From Gammaproteobacteria bacterium (GTDB lineage: Bacteria > Pseudomonadota > Gammaproteobacteria > Arenicellales > Poriferihabitantaceae), in contig JAUVBY010000012.1 of NCBI GenBank assembly GCA_030590945.1, forward strand, positions 1 through 34,991: a DNA stretch of 34,991 bases, read 5' to 3'. The position numbers and the translations under genes are program-made. Below the pieces are notes generated by a model. The model did no database searches. It had not been told where the DNA came from and saw only the letters and a program-made list of their open reading frames with translations. This document shows, piece after piece, positions 1-9,695 of the stretch. The first letter of the stretch is position 1, and the number at the start of each line of letters is the position of its first letter.

Positions 1-228
1 AATGAACAACGGTATGCCCCGGGCCTAATCCGGCGGCAGTTTGACAACGCCCGCCGACTATTTCAGTGATTTCGCTATCACGACGTGAAAGCCCCAGATT
101 CATCGCCTGTCCGGAGGTGCCCGAGGTGCGATGAAGACGACTAACCGTTTTATGTTCTGACGCAAGATAGCTCCCAAAGGGCGGGTACTGATCCTGGGAT
201 ATCCTTATCTGAGCTTTTTCAGATAGAG

Positions 229-309
229 GGAGTTCTGGAAGGTCTCGCAGGTCCGATGGTGGTGTTTTTCCGTCCCAAAGTACTTTATAAAAAGCGGAAT
301 GTTGCTTAA
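229..309 (+). pseudogene. possible C-terminal remnant of a decayed protein-coding gene
   Basis: Reads GVLEGLAGPMVVFFRPKVLYKKRNVA* in one frame; the flanking 1-668 region has no long ORF and many stops in all frames. Speculative. Confidence 0.2.
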
Positions 310-619
310 CATAGTTTTTTTGTTTCTCCCAGGCTGCCTGCTGATGGGGAAACAGTTCCGCTGCACTTAGAAATATCGCATCCCTGATAATTGTCATTCG
401 GATATTTCTCAGTGATTCGTCGGAAGAGGACGGGACTTTAACACCCTGTTATGCTTGCCGCCAAGTCTCCCGGTGCTGCTAACTAATATTGGGTAGTTCT
501 GGGGACAATACCTACGCTCCCATGATGTGGGGTTTTTACTGGCATCAGAATCCAACTTTTATTAACGCCCGTCAAAGCATTGCTTAAACATACTAAATAG
601 CCGCAAAAAACATAAAAAT

Positions 620-642
620 GAGACCCACACAAGGCGGGCCTC
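620..642 (-). terminator. intrinsic terminator of the beta-helix gene
   Basis: On the minus strand GAGGCCC-GCCTTGTGT-GGGTCTC followed by ATTTTTATGTTTTTT, just downstream of the stop at 669. Confidence 0.6.
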
Positions 643-668
643 TAGTTCGATTGCTCTGAGCCTACAAG

Positions 669-2567
669 CTATTTCTTCTTCACTCCGCAGCTTGATTGAG
701 CAGCCTCAGACACGATCGCATCTTTCTCCCAGTCGCTAATCAGACCTAGCGCGACGAAGGCTTCCGACGCCCTGGCCGTACAGGAAGTGTACTTGCCGTG
801 ATTGCGCCACTTTTCAGTGGAACCCTGTAGCCCTTCGCATGGGCACAACTGCTCGATGGAGCAACCGGTAGCCGGGCTGACCAATATACCCAGTGGGGTG
901 CTGGCACAGATATCCGAGCTGTCCATTACTCCGTCATTATCGTCATCTGAATCACAGGCATCACCCTGACCATCGCCATCAAAATCGGTCTGATCCAGGT
1001 TGGCTACAAGCGGACAGTTATCAGCGCCAGAACACATTGACGGGCCATTACTCGGTGCACTGGAATCACATATTTGGTCGTGGTCACTATCTACTTGAGA
1101 ATCAGAACAGCCGTTGCGATCGGCCAATTCACCAAATACTGTACCGGGACAAAGCTCATGATCATCCGCCACACCATCGCCATCAGTATCATCTGGCAAT
1201 ATTATGGCGTAGGTTGAAAAATGTACTACAGGGGCAGTACAAGTAGCTATGATGGTGCTGCTATAAGATCCAGTACTTATTTCACACTCAGCCCCAGGAA
1301 CTTCTACAAAAGCGTCATCAGAATTAATTACACCATCAGAATTAGTATCTTCGTGGCGGTAGATACTTATTAAACTGCGCTCAGCTGAACTAAGATCAGT
1401 AACATCAATAATTAATGTAATCAATGCAGCCGGATCGAAAGTTGTACCATCAGGGCCAAAATCATAAATAGCCAGGGCTGTTGCAGTACTAGCTGACGGC
1501 CCTACGACTACGTCAGGCTCTGTTACCGCTACCAGATCAACTGTAATAGTAGTATCAAAACCAACAGAGTTTGCTGCAACATCAATCACAACGCCACCAT
1601 CATCAGTTGCAACGGTGCCACCAGTACTGGCAGTAACAATACCCGATGCATCTGATGTGTTATTTAGCCATCCATCTAGAGTAACCCACGGTACAGGGTC
1701 AGCGCTAGCCCGCCCAAAAATAAGTGTGTATGCTGAATCACAAATACCGTCTAGATTGTTATCACTACAGCCTTCGGCAACAGTATCAAAAACATCATAG
1801 TGGTTAGCATGATATAAACTGCTACCATTTCCACGTATATGATTGAGCGGAGCAATTGAAATATTGTTACCAAAGAAATTATTATTAAACACATCACTAT
1901 TTTCTGAAAATTGGCCATCATTTACACCGTAAATGAAATTAGAAATTGTATTTTCTGAAACGATATTTTCTCTGGATGCTGCACCAGATGTTCCAATAGT
2001 TATACCGTTACCATTGGGATAGTTGGTTGAGACTATATTACCTGTCACCTGGTTTTTACTTGATCCATTATTTATTTCTATTCCATTCTGTCCGCTGATA
2101 ATATTGTTAGAAATAATATTATCATCAGCTCCATTTCCGGCAACTATACCTTTCCATGTACCAGAAATTGTAACATTAGATATTGTATTGTTATCTCCTC
2201 CTCCAGAATTTCCATTAATGTAGATCCCAAAACCGGTATCAGGTTGGCTACTAACAATACGTAAATCCTTAAAGGTAATGTTACTGCCCAGTATTTGTAT
2301 CTGTCCTCCGGTTGGACCAAGTTTAACTTCGTATCCTGCACCATCTAGTGTCATCCCAGAGGCACCGCTTGTTAAAAAAATATCTCCTTCATAATCTGCT
2401 GTCAGCCTGCAGGTAAGATTAGGCCCATCCCAGCTTCCATTAATAGAGCCACAATCAGCTTCATTAGCACCAAAAAAAACAATAGCTGATACAGTGGAAC
2501 TGTATGCCGCAGCCAGCATGAGTGATACACCCAAAAATAAAGTTTTATGAAATTTCACTTCGTCCAT
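669..2567 (-). CDS. secreted right-handed parallel beta-helix repeat protein with thrombospondin type 3-like calcium-binding repeats
   Basis: N-terminal hydrophobic signal; NosD-like N/G-rich repeats (NNTISNVTISG, NIISGQNGIEI); D-rich repeats (DTDGDGVADDHELCPG, DFDGDGQGDACDSDDDNDGVMDSSD). Confidence 0.85.
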   Translation of the reverse strand: MDEVKFHKTLFLGVSLMLAAAYSSTVSAIVFFGANEADCGSINGSWDGPNLTCRLTADYEGDIFLTSGASGMTLDGAGYEVKLGPTGGQIQILGSNITFKDLRIVSSQPDTGFGIYINGNSGGGDNNTISNVTISGTWKGIVAGNGADDNIISNNIISGQNGIEINNGSSKNQVTGNIVSTNYPNGNGITIGTSGAASRENIVSENTISNFIYGVNDGQFSENSDVFNNNFFGNNISIAPLNHIRGNGSSLYHANHYDVFDTVAEGCSDNNLDGICDSAYTLIFGRASADPVPWVTLDGWLNNTSDASGIVTASTGGTVATDDGGVVIDVAANSVGFDTTITVDLVAVTEPDVVVGPSASTATALAIYDFGPDGTTFDPAALITLIIDVTDLSSAERSLISIYRHEDTNSDGVINSDDAFVEVPGAECEISTGSYSSTIIATCTAPVVHFSTYAIILPDDTDGDGVADDHELCPGTVFGELADRNGCSDSQVDSDHDQICDSSAPSNGPSMCSGADNCPLVANLDQTDFDGDGQGDACDSDDDNDGVMDSSDICASTPLGILVSPATGCSIEQLCPCEGLQGSTEKWRNHGKYTSCTARASEAFVALGLISDWEKDAIVSEAAQSSCGVKKK

Positions 2568-2916
2568 CTCCCTAAGAGTTATTGTTACATCAAGTAACGA
2601 TTTTTATTAAAAATAATTCCGTATACCGTTAAAAACAGGTTTTAACTTTCCTTTTCATTGAAAAGCTCTTAATTTATTAATGTTATACGAGCACAGCAAG
2701 CATAAACGCATTCGTTTTCGAGTTCAAGGGGTATCGATTTGCGGAATGCTGGCCTTTTATTTCAAGGTCAAGTACATGGGTCGCTCAACGTCCGCAACCC
2801 AAAGCGAGCCTTGTCGGTTGAGAGTTGAGCGGCTGAAATCAACGGCGGTTTCAACCGGTGGATGATGTCGAAACCTATCCCTGAGACGTCATATCAATAC
2901 CAATTAAACGACTTCG

Positions 2917-3606
2917 CTAAACCTCCAGATGGCGGTTTGTAACATCGTAAGTTAAGGCCTCAAACGATCCTTCCCATACCGAGCTGCCTTTTTCCAGGAT
3001 CACCGCGCGATCCGCCACGGTGGCGAGTTCTTTCAGTGATTTATCCACGACCAGGATGGCCATGCCGCTTTCGTTTTTCAATTGTGAGATCGCGGCCCAT
3101 ATTTCCTGTCGAATCACTGGCGCCAGCCCCTCGGTTGCTTCGTCTAGAAGTAAAAGCCGGGGGTTGGTCATCAGCGCGCGGCCTATGGCCAGCATTTGTT
3201 GCTCCCCCCCTGATAAAGAGGCGGCCAGTTGATCACGCCGTTCTTTTAACTGGGGGAATAATTGCACGACTCTCTGAAAATCCCACTCGCCTTTGCGAGC
3301 GGCAGCGGTCAAATTTTCCATCACGCTCAGGTTCGAAAAACAACGCCGGCCCTCAGGCACCAGGCCCAGGCCCAGGCGCGCAGCTCGATGCGAAGCGAAG
3401 TTACCCAGATCCGTACCATCAAAGTAAATTCTCCCGTCATGATGATGCAGTATGCGACATATCGCCTTGATGGTAGTGCTCTTACCCATGCCATTGCGAC
3501 CCAGCAGCGCAACGACTTCCCCTTCGGCCACTTCCAGGCTAACGCCAAACAATGCCTGCGCTGAGTCGTAAAATGCGGTGACCTCTTCCAGCATCAGAAG
3601 ACTCAT
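2917..3606 (-). CDS. livF: branched-chain amino acid/amide ABC transporter ATP-binding protein (LivF type)
   Basis: Walker A GRNGMGKST, signature LSGGEQQ, Walker B LLLLDEATEGLAP; ATGA overlap with the upstream ORF. Confidence 0.9.
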   Translation of the reverse strand: MSLLMLEEVTAFYDSAQALFGVSLEVAEGEVVALLGRNGMGKSTTIKAICRILHHHDGRIYFDGTDLGNFASHRAARLGLGLVPEGRRCFSNLSVMENLTAAARKGEWDFQRVVQLFPQLKERRDQLAASLSGGEQQMLAIGRALMTNPRLLLLDEATEGLAPVIRQEIWAAISQLKNESGMAILVVDKSLKELATVADRAVILEKGSSVWEGSFEALTYDVTNRHLEV

Positions 3607-4358
3607 GTCTCTTCCTCCTCGCCAAGATACGCATGACGCACCTCGCGGTCCGCGCGAATCTCGTCGGCTGTGCCGGTAATAATGAGCTCTCCATAAACCA
3701 GTACACTGATTCGGTCGGCCAGTGAAAAAACCGCATCCATGTCATGCTCCACCAGCAGGATAGGGGCCTGTGCTCTGAGATTATCAAGAAAACGCGTCAG
3801 GCCTTTGGAGCTGCTAGTACCCAACCCCGCCATGGGCTCATCCATCAAAAATGCTTTCGGGCGCAGTGTCAATGCCACCGCTACTTCCAGCTCTCTGCGC
3901 TGCCCGTGCGAAATTTCAGCGGTGATTTTTGCCGCCGAATCCTCAAGCCCAACGCGCTCGAGGGCTTCATACGCGATTCCAAGCAATTCCTTATCCTTCA
4001 GAGCGGGCTTTAAAAAACGGAACACGTCCCCTCTTGCGCCCAATGCTCCTAACACCACATTCTGCAACACCGTATATTCCATTGCCAGTGCAGAAACCTG
4101 GAAGGTGCGCGCCAGGCCCATGCGCGCTCGCTGGGCGGTACGGACATTTGTCACATCCTGCCCCAAAAAAAACACCTGACCACTATCCGGTGTCATCCCG
4201 CCCGCAATTTGTTTAATCAGGGTGGATTTGCCCGCACCATTTGGCCCGATCAAGGCATGAATTTCACCTTCACGTAAATCAAAACTTACGTCCTTATTGG
4301 CCACCAGTGCGCCAAACGATTTACACAGTTTTTTGACTTCCAGAACCGGCTCAGTCAT
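3603..4358 (-). CDS. livG: branched-chain amino acid/amide ABC transporter ATP-binding protein (LivG type)
   Basis: Walker A GPNGAGKST; ISHGQRRELEVAVAL signature region; MDEPMAGL Walker B; start taken as MTEPVLEV, overlapping the livM stop (ORF extends to 4388). Confidence 0.9.
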   Translation of the reverse strand: MTEPVLEVKKLCKSFGALVANKDVSFDLREGEIHALIGPNGAGKSTLIKQIAGGMTPDSGQVFFLGQDVTNVRTAQRARMGLARTFQVSALAMEYTVLQNVVLGALGARGDVFRFLKPALKDKELLGIAYEALERVGLEDSAAKITAEISHGQRRELEVAVALTLRPKAFLMDEPMAGLGTSSSKGLTRFLDNLRAQAPILLVEHDMDAVFSLADRISVLVYGELIITGTADEIRADREVRHAYLGEEEET

Positions 4359-5346
4359 GCGCCACTTCCCGACCTGCCAGGAGGCCAATCAGCCCCCCGC
4401 GGGCAAATAAAACCACCAGCAGCAACAAAAGGCCCAGGTATATGTGCCAATAATCGGATAAATCTCCCAGCACGTACTCCAGAAATACGAACAGTGCCGC
4501 GCCGGCAACCGGCCCATATAAACGCGCTACCCCGCCCAGAATAATAAACACCATAATCTCGCCACTGGTCTGCCAGGTAAACATCGACGGGCTGACAAAA
4601 CGATTCAAATCGGCGAACAATGCGCCGGCGAGGCCGGTAATCGCACCGGATATAATAAAGGCCACCAGGCGCAGCCGAAAGGTGTCGATGCCCACGGTCA
4701 AAACGCGCTCGGTATTTTGTCGAGCCCCGTTAAGAGCGAGCCCAAACGCCGATTTAGCCAGGCGCGCGCTGAAGTACAAAACCACCCCTAAGATGGCATA
4801 ACAGATAATCAAAAATTGAATCGGATCGAGCGTATTCATCCCTGGAAAGTGATTACGCGTATAAATCAATAGACCGTCCTCTCCCCCGTACGCCGGCCAG
4901 CTAATCGTAAAATAAAAGAACATCTGCCCGAATGCCAGGGTAATCATGATGAAATACACCCCGGAGGTTCTAAGCGATAGAGCGCCGACTAAAAGAGCTG
5001 CCAGGGCACTGCTAATGATGGCCACCAGCCAGATGACTGGCATGGACTTGGTGCCTTCAATCAAAAAAGGGATTTCCATAATTGGGCTGTAGCTTTGGGC
5101 ATGGCTGGCAAGAATACCCATTGCATACCCGCCGACCCCGAAAAATACGGCGTGCCCGAAGCTGACCAGGCCACCCAGTCCTAAGGCGATATTCAGCCCC
5201 ACCCCGGCTAATGCAAAAATGGCGACTTTGGTTAAAAGCGTGAGGATAAACGGCTCATCCGCCCACCACGCCCACAGCGGCATAACCACCAGTAGCAGCG
5301 TAATGAGGGCGTTTATTACTTTTTCACGTTGCACTGGTATCCCCAA
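4351..5346 (-). CDS. livM: branched-chain amino acid/amide ABC transporter permease (LivM type)
   Basis: Polytopic hydrophobic protein; GLGGLVSFGHAVFFGVGGYAMG typical of LivM; operon position. Confidence 0.9.
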   Translation of the reverse strand: MGIPVQREKVINALITLLLVVMPLWAWWADEPFILTLLTKVAIFALAGVGLNIALGLGGLVSFGHAVFFGVGGYAMGILASHAQSYSPIMEIPFLIEGTKSMPVIWLVAIISSALAALLVGALSLRTSGVYFIMITLAFGQMFFYFTISWPAYGGEDGLLIYTRNHFPGMNTLDPIQFLIICYAILGVVLYFSARLAKSAFGLALNGARQNTERVLTVGIDTFRLRLVAFIISGAITGLAGALFADLNRFVSPSMFTWQTSGEIMVFIILGGVARLYGPVAGAALFVFLEYVLGDLSDYWHIYLGLLLLLVVLFARGGLIGLLAGREVAHD

Positions 5347-6250
5347 AAAGACCGGTGGGTTTAATCAGCAGCACTGCCGCCATCAAGATATAAATCGACA
5401 TCGAGGCCAGGGATGAACCGATGGTGGTCGCCGTAGATTGATCCATGAAAGCACTGAAAAATTCGGGCAGTAAAAACCGACCCAGCGTATCCGTCATGCC
5501 CACCAGGATCGCGCCAATAAAGGCCCCTTTGATGGATCCGATTCCACCAATCACGATCACCACAAAGGCCAGAATCAGTACCGGCTCGCCCATGCCAACC
5601 TGCACTGACTGGATCGCACCAACTAATGCGCCCGCTACCCCGGCAAGTGCGGCGCCCAATGCGAAAACCAGGGTATACAGTTTGGAGATATCAACCCCGA
5701 GGGCGGCAATAATTTCCCGGTCATTTTCACCCGCGCGTATACGAACGCCGATGCGGGTGCGCGAAATCATATAAAACAGGCCGATCGCCACCGTAAAGCC
5801 CGCCACGATGATCGCCAGTCGATACACGGGATACTCGATTCCACCGGGCAAAGTAATGGGTCCCGATAACATTTTGGGCACATCCAGATACAGCGGAAAG
5901 GAACCAAACAGCCAGCGCGTGCCTTCTGAGAATATCAGGATCAGGGCGAAGGTTGCCAACACCTGGTCCAGATGATCACGCTTGTACAGCCGCCGAATTA
6001 CAATCCATTCGACCAATGCGCCCACCGCAGCAGCCGCCACAATACTAGCCAATAGGGCCAAAATAAAGGAACCTGTTGCATTGGCTACCGTCGCCGCTGC
6101 AAAGCCCCCAATCATATAAAACGAGCCGTGCGCGAGATTGATCAGCCCCATCACGCCGAATATCAGGGTGAGTCCCGCCGCCATCAAGAACAGCATTACC
6201 CCGAACTGGAGCCCATTGAGCAATTGCTCTATCAGTAGAATTGCTGACAC
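5324..6250 (-). CDS. livH: branched-chain amino acid/amide ABC transporter permease (LivH type)
   Basis: NGLQFGVMLFLMAAGLTLIFGVMGLINLAHGSFYMIGG and GGIGSIKGAFIGAILVG signatures. Confidence 0.92.
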   Translation of the reverse strand: MSAILLIEQLLNGLQFGVMLFLMAAGLTLIFGVMGLINLAHGSFYMIGGFAAATVANATGSFILALLASIVAAAAVGALVEWIVIRRLYKRDHLDQVLATFALILIFSEGTRWLFGSFPLYLDVPKMLSGPITLPGGIEYPVYRLAIIVAGFTVAIGLFYMISRTRIGVRIRAGENDREIIAALGVDISKLYTLVFALGAALAGVAGALVGAIQSVQVGMGEPVLILAFVVIVIGGIGSIKGAFIGAILVGMTDTLGRFLLPEFFSAFMDQSTATTIGSSLASMSIYILMAAVLLIKPTGLFGDTSAT

Positions 6251-6341
6251 GTTAGCTATACCACCAATAGTATGGCCCGGGGCATTGCATAAAATATCCG
6301 GGTTAAAAGTACGTTAACCGCTCGCACTCAAGCCGAATACG

Positions 6342-7499
6342 CTACATAGAGCATTGATCAATGTAGGCATTCGAGTGATCCTTGAGGCTCGTGCCAATCA
6401 GCTTGTTGGTATACACGTCACCTTCTTTGATGACCTCACGCACGTAAAGATCCTGGATCGGATGATGGTTAGAGCTAAACGCAAATTTACCGCGTACCGA
6501 ATCAAAATCTGCGGCTTCCAGGGCAGATCTAAACGCATCCGCGTCTGTGACGTCCGCTTTGGCCATCGCGCTGAGTATCAGGTTTGCGGTGTCGTAACCC
6601 TGGGATGCATAAAGCGAAGGCAACCGCCCGTACTCTTCCTGAAACGCTTTTACGAAAGTGGCATTCGCAGGATTATCGATGTCTTTATTCCACTGTGTCG
6701 TATTCTTAACCCCCATCGCCGCCTCGCCCACAGCCTGCAATATTCCCTGGTCAAAACTAAACGCCGGGCCAATTAAAGGAATATCGACACCACTGCCTGC
6801 ATATTGCTTGAGAAACGAGATGCCCATACCACCCGGCAAAAAGAAGAATACGCTATCGGCACCCGATGCACGAATTTGCGCAATTTCAGCCGCATAGTCT
6901 TTTTGGCCAAGCTTGGTATACAGCTCACCCGCCGCAGTGCCTTTGTAATAACGCTTGTACCCGGCAAGCATATCTTTACCCGCCGGATAATTCGGCGCCA
7001 TCATAAAGCTGTTGCTAAAGCCTGCGTCATTCGCGTAGGAACCGGCCGCTTCCGACAGGTTATCGTTCTGCCAGGAAACGTTAAAATAGTTTTTATGGCA
7101 ACCTTTGCCTGCCAGCGCAGACGGCCCGGCGTTGGGCGAAAGATAAAATTTACCCTGTGCGGTTGCGGAAGGCACCACTGCCATCGCAAGGTTGGACCAG
7201 ATAATGCCGGTCAATACATCCACTTTATCCGACTGGATCATTTTGTCCGCCAGTTGTACGGCAATATCCGGTTTACGCTGATCATCTTCGATCACCACTT
7301 CAATATTGTCATTGCCTGATAATTTAATCGCCAGCATGAAGCCATCCCGCACCCCGATCCCCAGGCCCGCGCCACCACCGGATAAGGTTGTGATCATGCC
7401 TACCTTGACTTTACCCGCGGCTAGCACGGCAGTAGACAGGGCGGCACTGAGTATCACGCCTGAGAGCAATATTGAACTGAATTTAATTTTCTTACGCAT
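6342..7499 (-). CDS. ABC transporter substrate-binding protein (Leu/Ile/Val-binding-like periplasmic protein)
   Basis: Signal peptide; KVGMITTLSGGGAGLGIGVRDGFMLAIK; first gene of the livHMGF-type operon. Confidence 0.9.
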   Translation of the reverse strand: MRKKIKFSSILLSGVILSAALSTAVLAAGKVKVGMITTLSGGGAGLGIGVRDGFMLAIKLSGNDNIEVVIEDDQRKPDIAVQLADKMIQSDKVDVLTGIIWSNLAMAVVPSATAQGKFYLSPNAGPSALAGKGCHKNYFNVSWQNDNLSEAAGSYANDAGFSNSFMMAPNYPAGKDMLAGYKRYYKGTAAGELYTKLGQKDYAAEIAQIRASGADSVFFFLPGGMGISFLKQYAGSGVDIPLIGPAFSFDQGILQAVGEAAMGVKNTTQWNKDIDNPANATFVKAFQEEYGRLPSLYASQGYDTANLILSAMAKADVTDADAFRSALEAADFDSVRGKFAFSSNHHPIQDLYVREVIKEGDVYTNKLIGTSLKDHSNAYIDQCSM

Positions 7500-7700
7500 G
7501 GTGTTTCCTCCTCCGGGAACGTTTTAACTAGAAGGCCGTTTAGATTTTTGTGTACGTCGCCCGTAAACCCGGTACTAACACCGGTTTATCGAGTATGACG
7601 TGAATCGTTTAAACAGACCGAAATATACAGACCACTGAGTGTACCGCATTCGCCGACTGGCGACATAAAAAGACGAAAATTGTGCGCTGCCCGTAAGCAG

Positions 7701-8525
7701 CTATATTTTATAATTTAACAACATTTGTGTCATCCGTGAGTTGCGTTCTTTTAAGCCATCGCACACATTGAAATGATGTTTTCCGGCCTCGATTTCAAGG
7801 CTGATATTTGTGCCGTGTTCTTTCCAGGCCTGATGTAGCGACCTGCTTTGATGAATAAATTCAGGGCGCTCATCACCCCCTACCCAGCAGGTGATTTTTG
7901 CACCCGCCAGCGACTGGCAAAGGCAGGTGCTTTCAGCCCTGGCCTCTGTTTCGGTAAGCTGAAGGGTCTGGTTCAATTTTGTTTTGCGCAGATTTCGAAG
8001 ATCGTGAACACCGCTTATTGACATCGTGTTCTGAATGCGCGCTTGCGTTTCTGCGCTTAGCGCGCTGTCCTGACAAAGCATCCGGCTAACCAGATGCCCT
8101 CCCGCAGAATGTCCGGCAAGGCAGATAGGGCCGCTGATTTTTGTGGCGGCAAACTCTATGGAGCGCACTATCTGTCGGGTAATTTCACTGATACGCGCGT
8201 CAGGCGCCAGTGTATACGAGGGCATGGCCACCGCCCAGCCGTTATCCAGCGGGCCGCGAGCCAAATCCGAGAAGAAGGAACGGTCCAGCCTGAGCCAGTA
8301 GCCGCCGTGAACAAAAATTACCAGGCCTTTTGCCTTACTCCCGCCCTCATTTTCAGGGAAAAACAAATCGATCTTTTCGCGTTCTGATATCCCGTAAGCC
8401 AGATTGAGTTCAGCTTTAACACCGCTATCACGAAATACCTGCGCGCGCGCAGGCCAGGCATCAAAATAAGCCAATGCCCCGGGTACGTGCCCCACATTGT
8501 CATAGGCGTCATCCCAGTCTGTCAT
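7701..8525 (-). CDS. alpha/beta hydrolase (kynurenine formamidase / carboxylesterase-like)
   Basis: HGGYW oxyanion motif, GHSAGGHL nucleophile elbow, C-terminal GKHHFNV histidine. Confidence 0.8.
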   Translation of the reverse strand: MTDWDDAYDNVGHVPGALAYFDAWPARAQVFRDSGVKAELNLAYGISEREKIDLFFPENEGGSKAKGLVIFVHGGYWLRLDRSFFSDLARGPLDNGWAVAMPSYTLAPDARISEITRQIVRSIEFAATKISGPICLAGHSAGGHLVSRMLCQDSALSAETQARIQNTMSISGVHDLRNLRKTKLNQTLQLTETEARAESTCLCQSLAGAKITCWVGGDERPEFIHQSRSLHQAWKEHGTNISLEIEAGKHHFNVCDGLKERNSRMTQMLLNYKI

Positions 8526-8540
8526 ACAGATATTGTCTTG

Positions 8541-8732
8541 CTAGAAGAGCGGAAGACGATTATCACCAGGCGTCTTTAAATCCGGCTGACCACAGCGGCA
8601 CAACGCCATCACTGCTTTCGTGGTCTCAACTTCGCCACGGATGTTCGTCATGCGCCCTAATTTGTGAACAATATAGGGTCCATTTTCTTTGCAAACAATT
8701 TCTAGTTTTTTAGTTTTTACGTCATTCGACAT
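8541..8732 (-). CDS. CDGSH iron-sulfur-like small protein with degenerate cluster-binding motif
   Basis: NGPYIV...ETTKAVMALCRCG resembles the CDGSH family, but the expected C-D-G-x-H reads G-D-N-R-L. Start taken as MSNDVKT. Confidence 0.6.
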   Translation of the reverse strand: MSNDVKTKKLEIVCKENGPYIVHKLGRMTNIRGEVETTKAVMALCRCGQPDLKTPGDNRLPLF

Positions 8733-8743
8733 AGCGTGAACTC

Positions 8744-9643
8744 CTAAATTCCGTCGTAAATCAGGCCGATCCATTTGTCGCCGTTAAACATACCATTGCC
8801 CCACAGCTCTTCCAGGTCCATAAGTGGGAACTCGGCAATCACCTGATCTACCATTTTACCGTCTGCTTTCATTTTTGATAACCGCTGTTCAACCGTAACC
8901 AGCATGTCACGGTATTCGAGCAATTGAGCCTTATCGGCCATTGGGCCATGCCCGGGAATGATTTTAGTGTCGGCATTGGCCAGCGCCAACGCCTGGTTAG
9001 CCGCATCAATCACGCCCTGGACGCTGCCCCCGTTTGAGACATCGATGAAGGGATAAAAGCCGTTGAAAAATATATCACCGGTATGGATCACGTTTGAATC
9101 CTCAAAATGAACCATCGCATCACCATCGGTATGCGCACTCGGCACATGAAAGGTTCGCACTCGTTCGCCGTTGATATTAAACACCAGTTCAGAATCAAAG
9201 GTCAGAACGGGCAACGCGGTATCCGGCGCCGGTGGCGTCTCCATAGCAAAAGCGGCAATGCTTGATCCGTCGGCAAGGCGTTGATACACGTTATGGTGGG
9301 CTATGATGGTCGCGCCGGCATCGCCAAAATCTTCGTTACCGCCAGTATGGTCTCCGTGGAAATGAGTGTTAAGTAAATATTTTGGCTCGCTTGCCCCCAC
9401 GGATTTGAGCGCCTTCATAATATTGCCACTCATGGGGGCGAACTTGTCGTCAATCATGAACGTACCATCGTCGCCGATAAACACGCCGATGTTCCCGCCT
9501 TTGCCCTTTATGACATAAATAGATTCCGTGACCTTCTCGGTCGTCACTTCCTGTGCAAGAACAGTGGTGGAATACACCCCGCCTAACGAGGCAAAGCAAA
9601 GCGATACAATTTTAATTTTCAAGCTATGTGAAATAACCATCAT
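8744..9643 (-). CDS. MBL-fold metallo-hydrolase, exported
   Basis: THFHGDHTGG zinc motif; signal peptide MMVISHSLKIKIVSLCFASLGG; AGGAG Shine-Dalgarno upstream of the ATG at 9643 (ORF extends to 9718). Confidence 0.88.
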   Translation of the reverse strand: MMVISHSLKIKIVSLCFASLGGVYSTTVLAQEVTTEKVTESIYVIKGKGGNIGVFIGDDGTFMIDDKFAPMSGNIMKALKSVGASEPKYLLNTHFHGDHTGGNEDFGDAGATIIAHHNVYQRLADGSSIAAFAMETPPAPDTALPVLTFDSELVFNINGERVRTFHVPSAHTDGDAMVHFEDSNVIHTGDIFFNGFYPFIDVSNGGSVQGVIDAANQALALANADTKIIPGHGPMADKAQLLEYRDMLVTVEQRLSKMKADGKMVDQVIAEFPLMDLEELWGNGMFNGDKWIGLIYDGI

Positions 9644-9695
9644 GATAGTCTCCTGTGCTGTAGTTTTTTTAATTGGCGTTGCAGGCATTCTACTC

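Noticed and set aside
2680-2865. 61-aa + strand ORF in the gap between the beta-helix gene and livF
   Set aside because: No RBS, no motif, low-quality composition.
3036-4216. Antisense ORFs over livF and livG (3036-3470, 3262-3564, 3739-4179, 3929-4216)
   Set aside because: Shadow frames opposite well-supported ABC ATPase genes.
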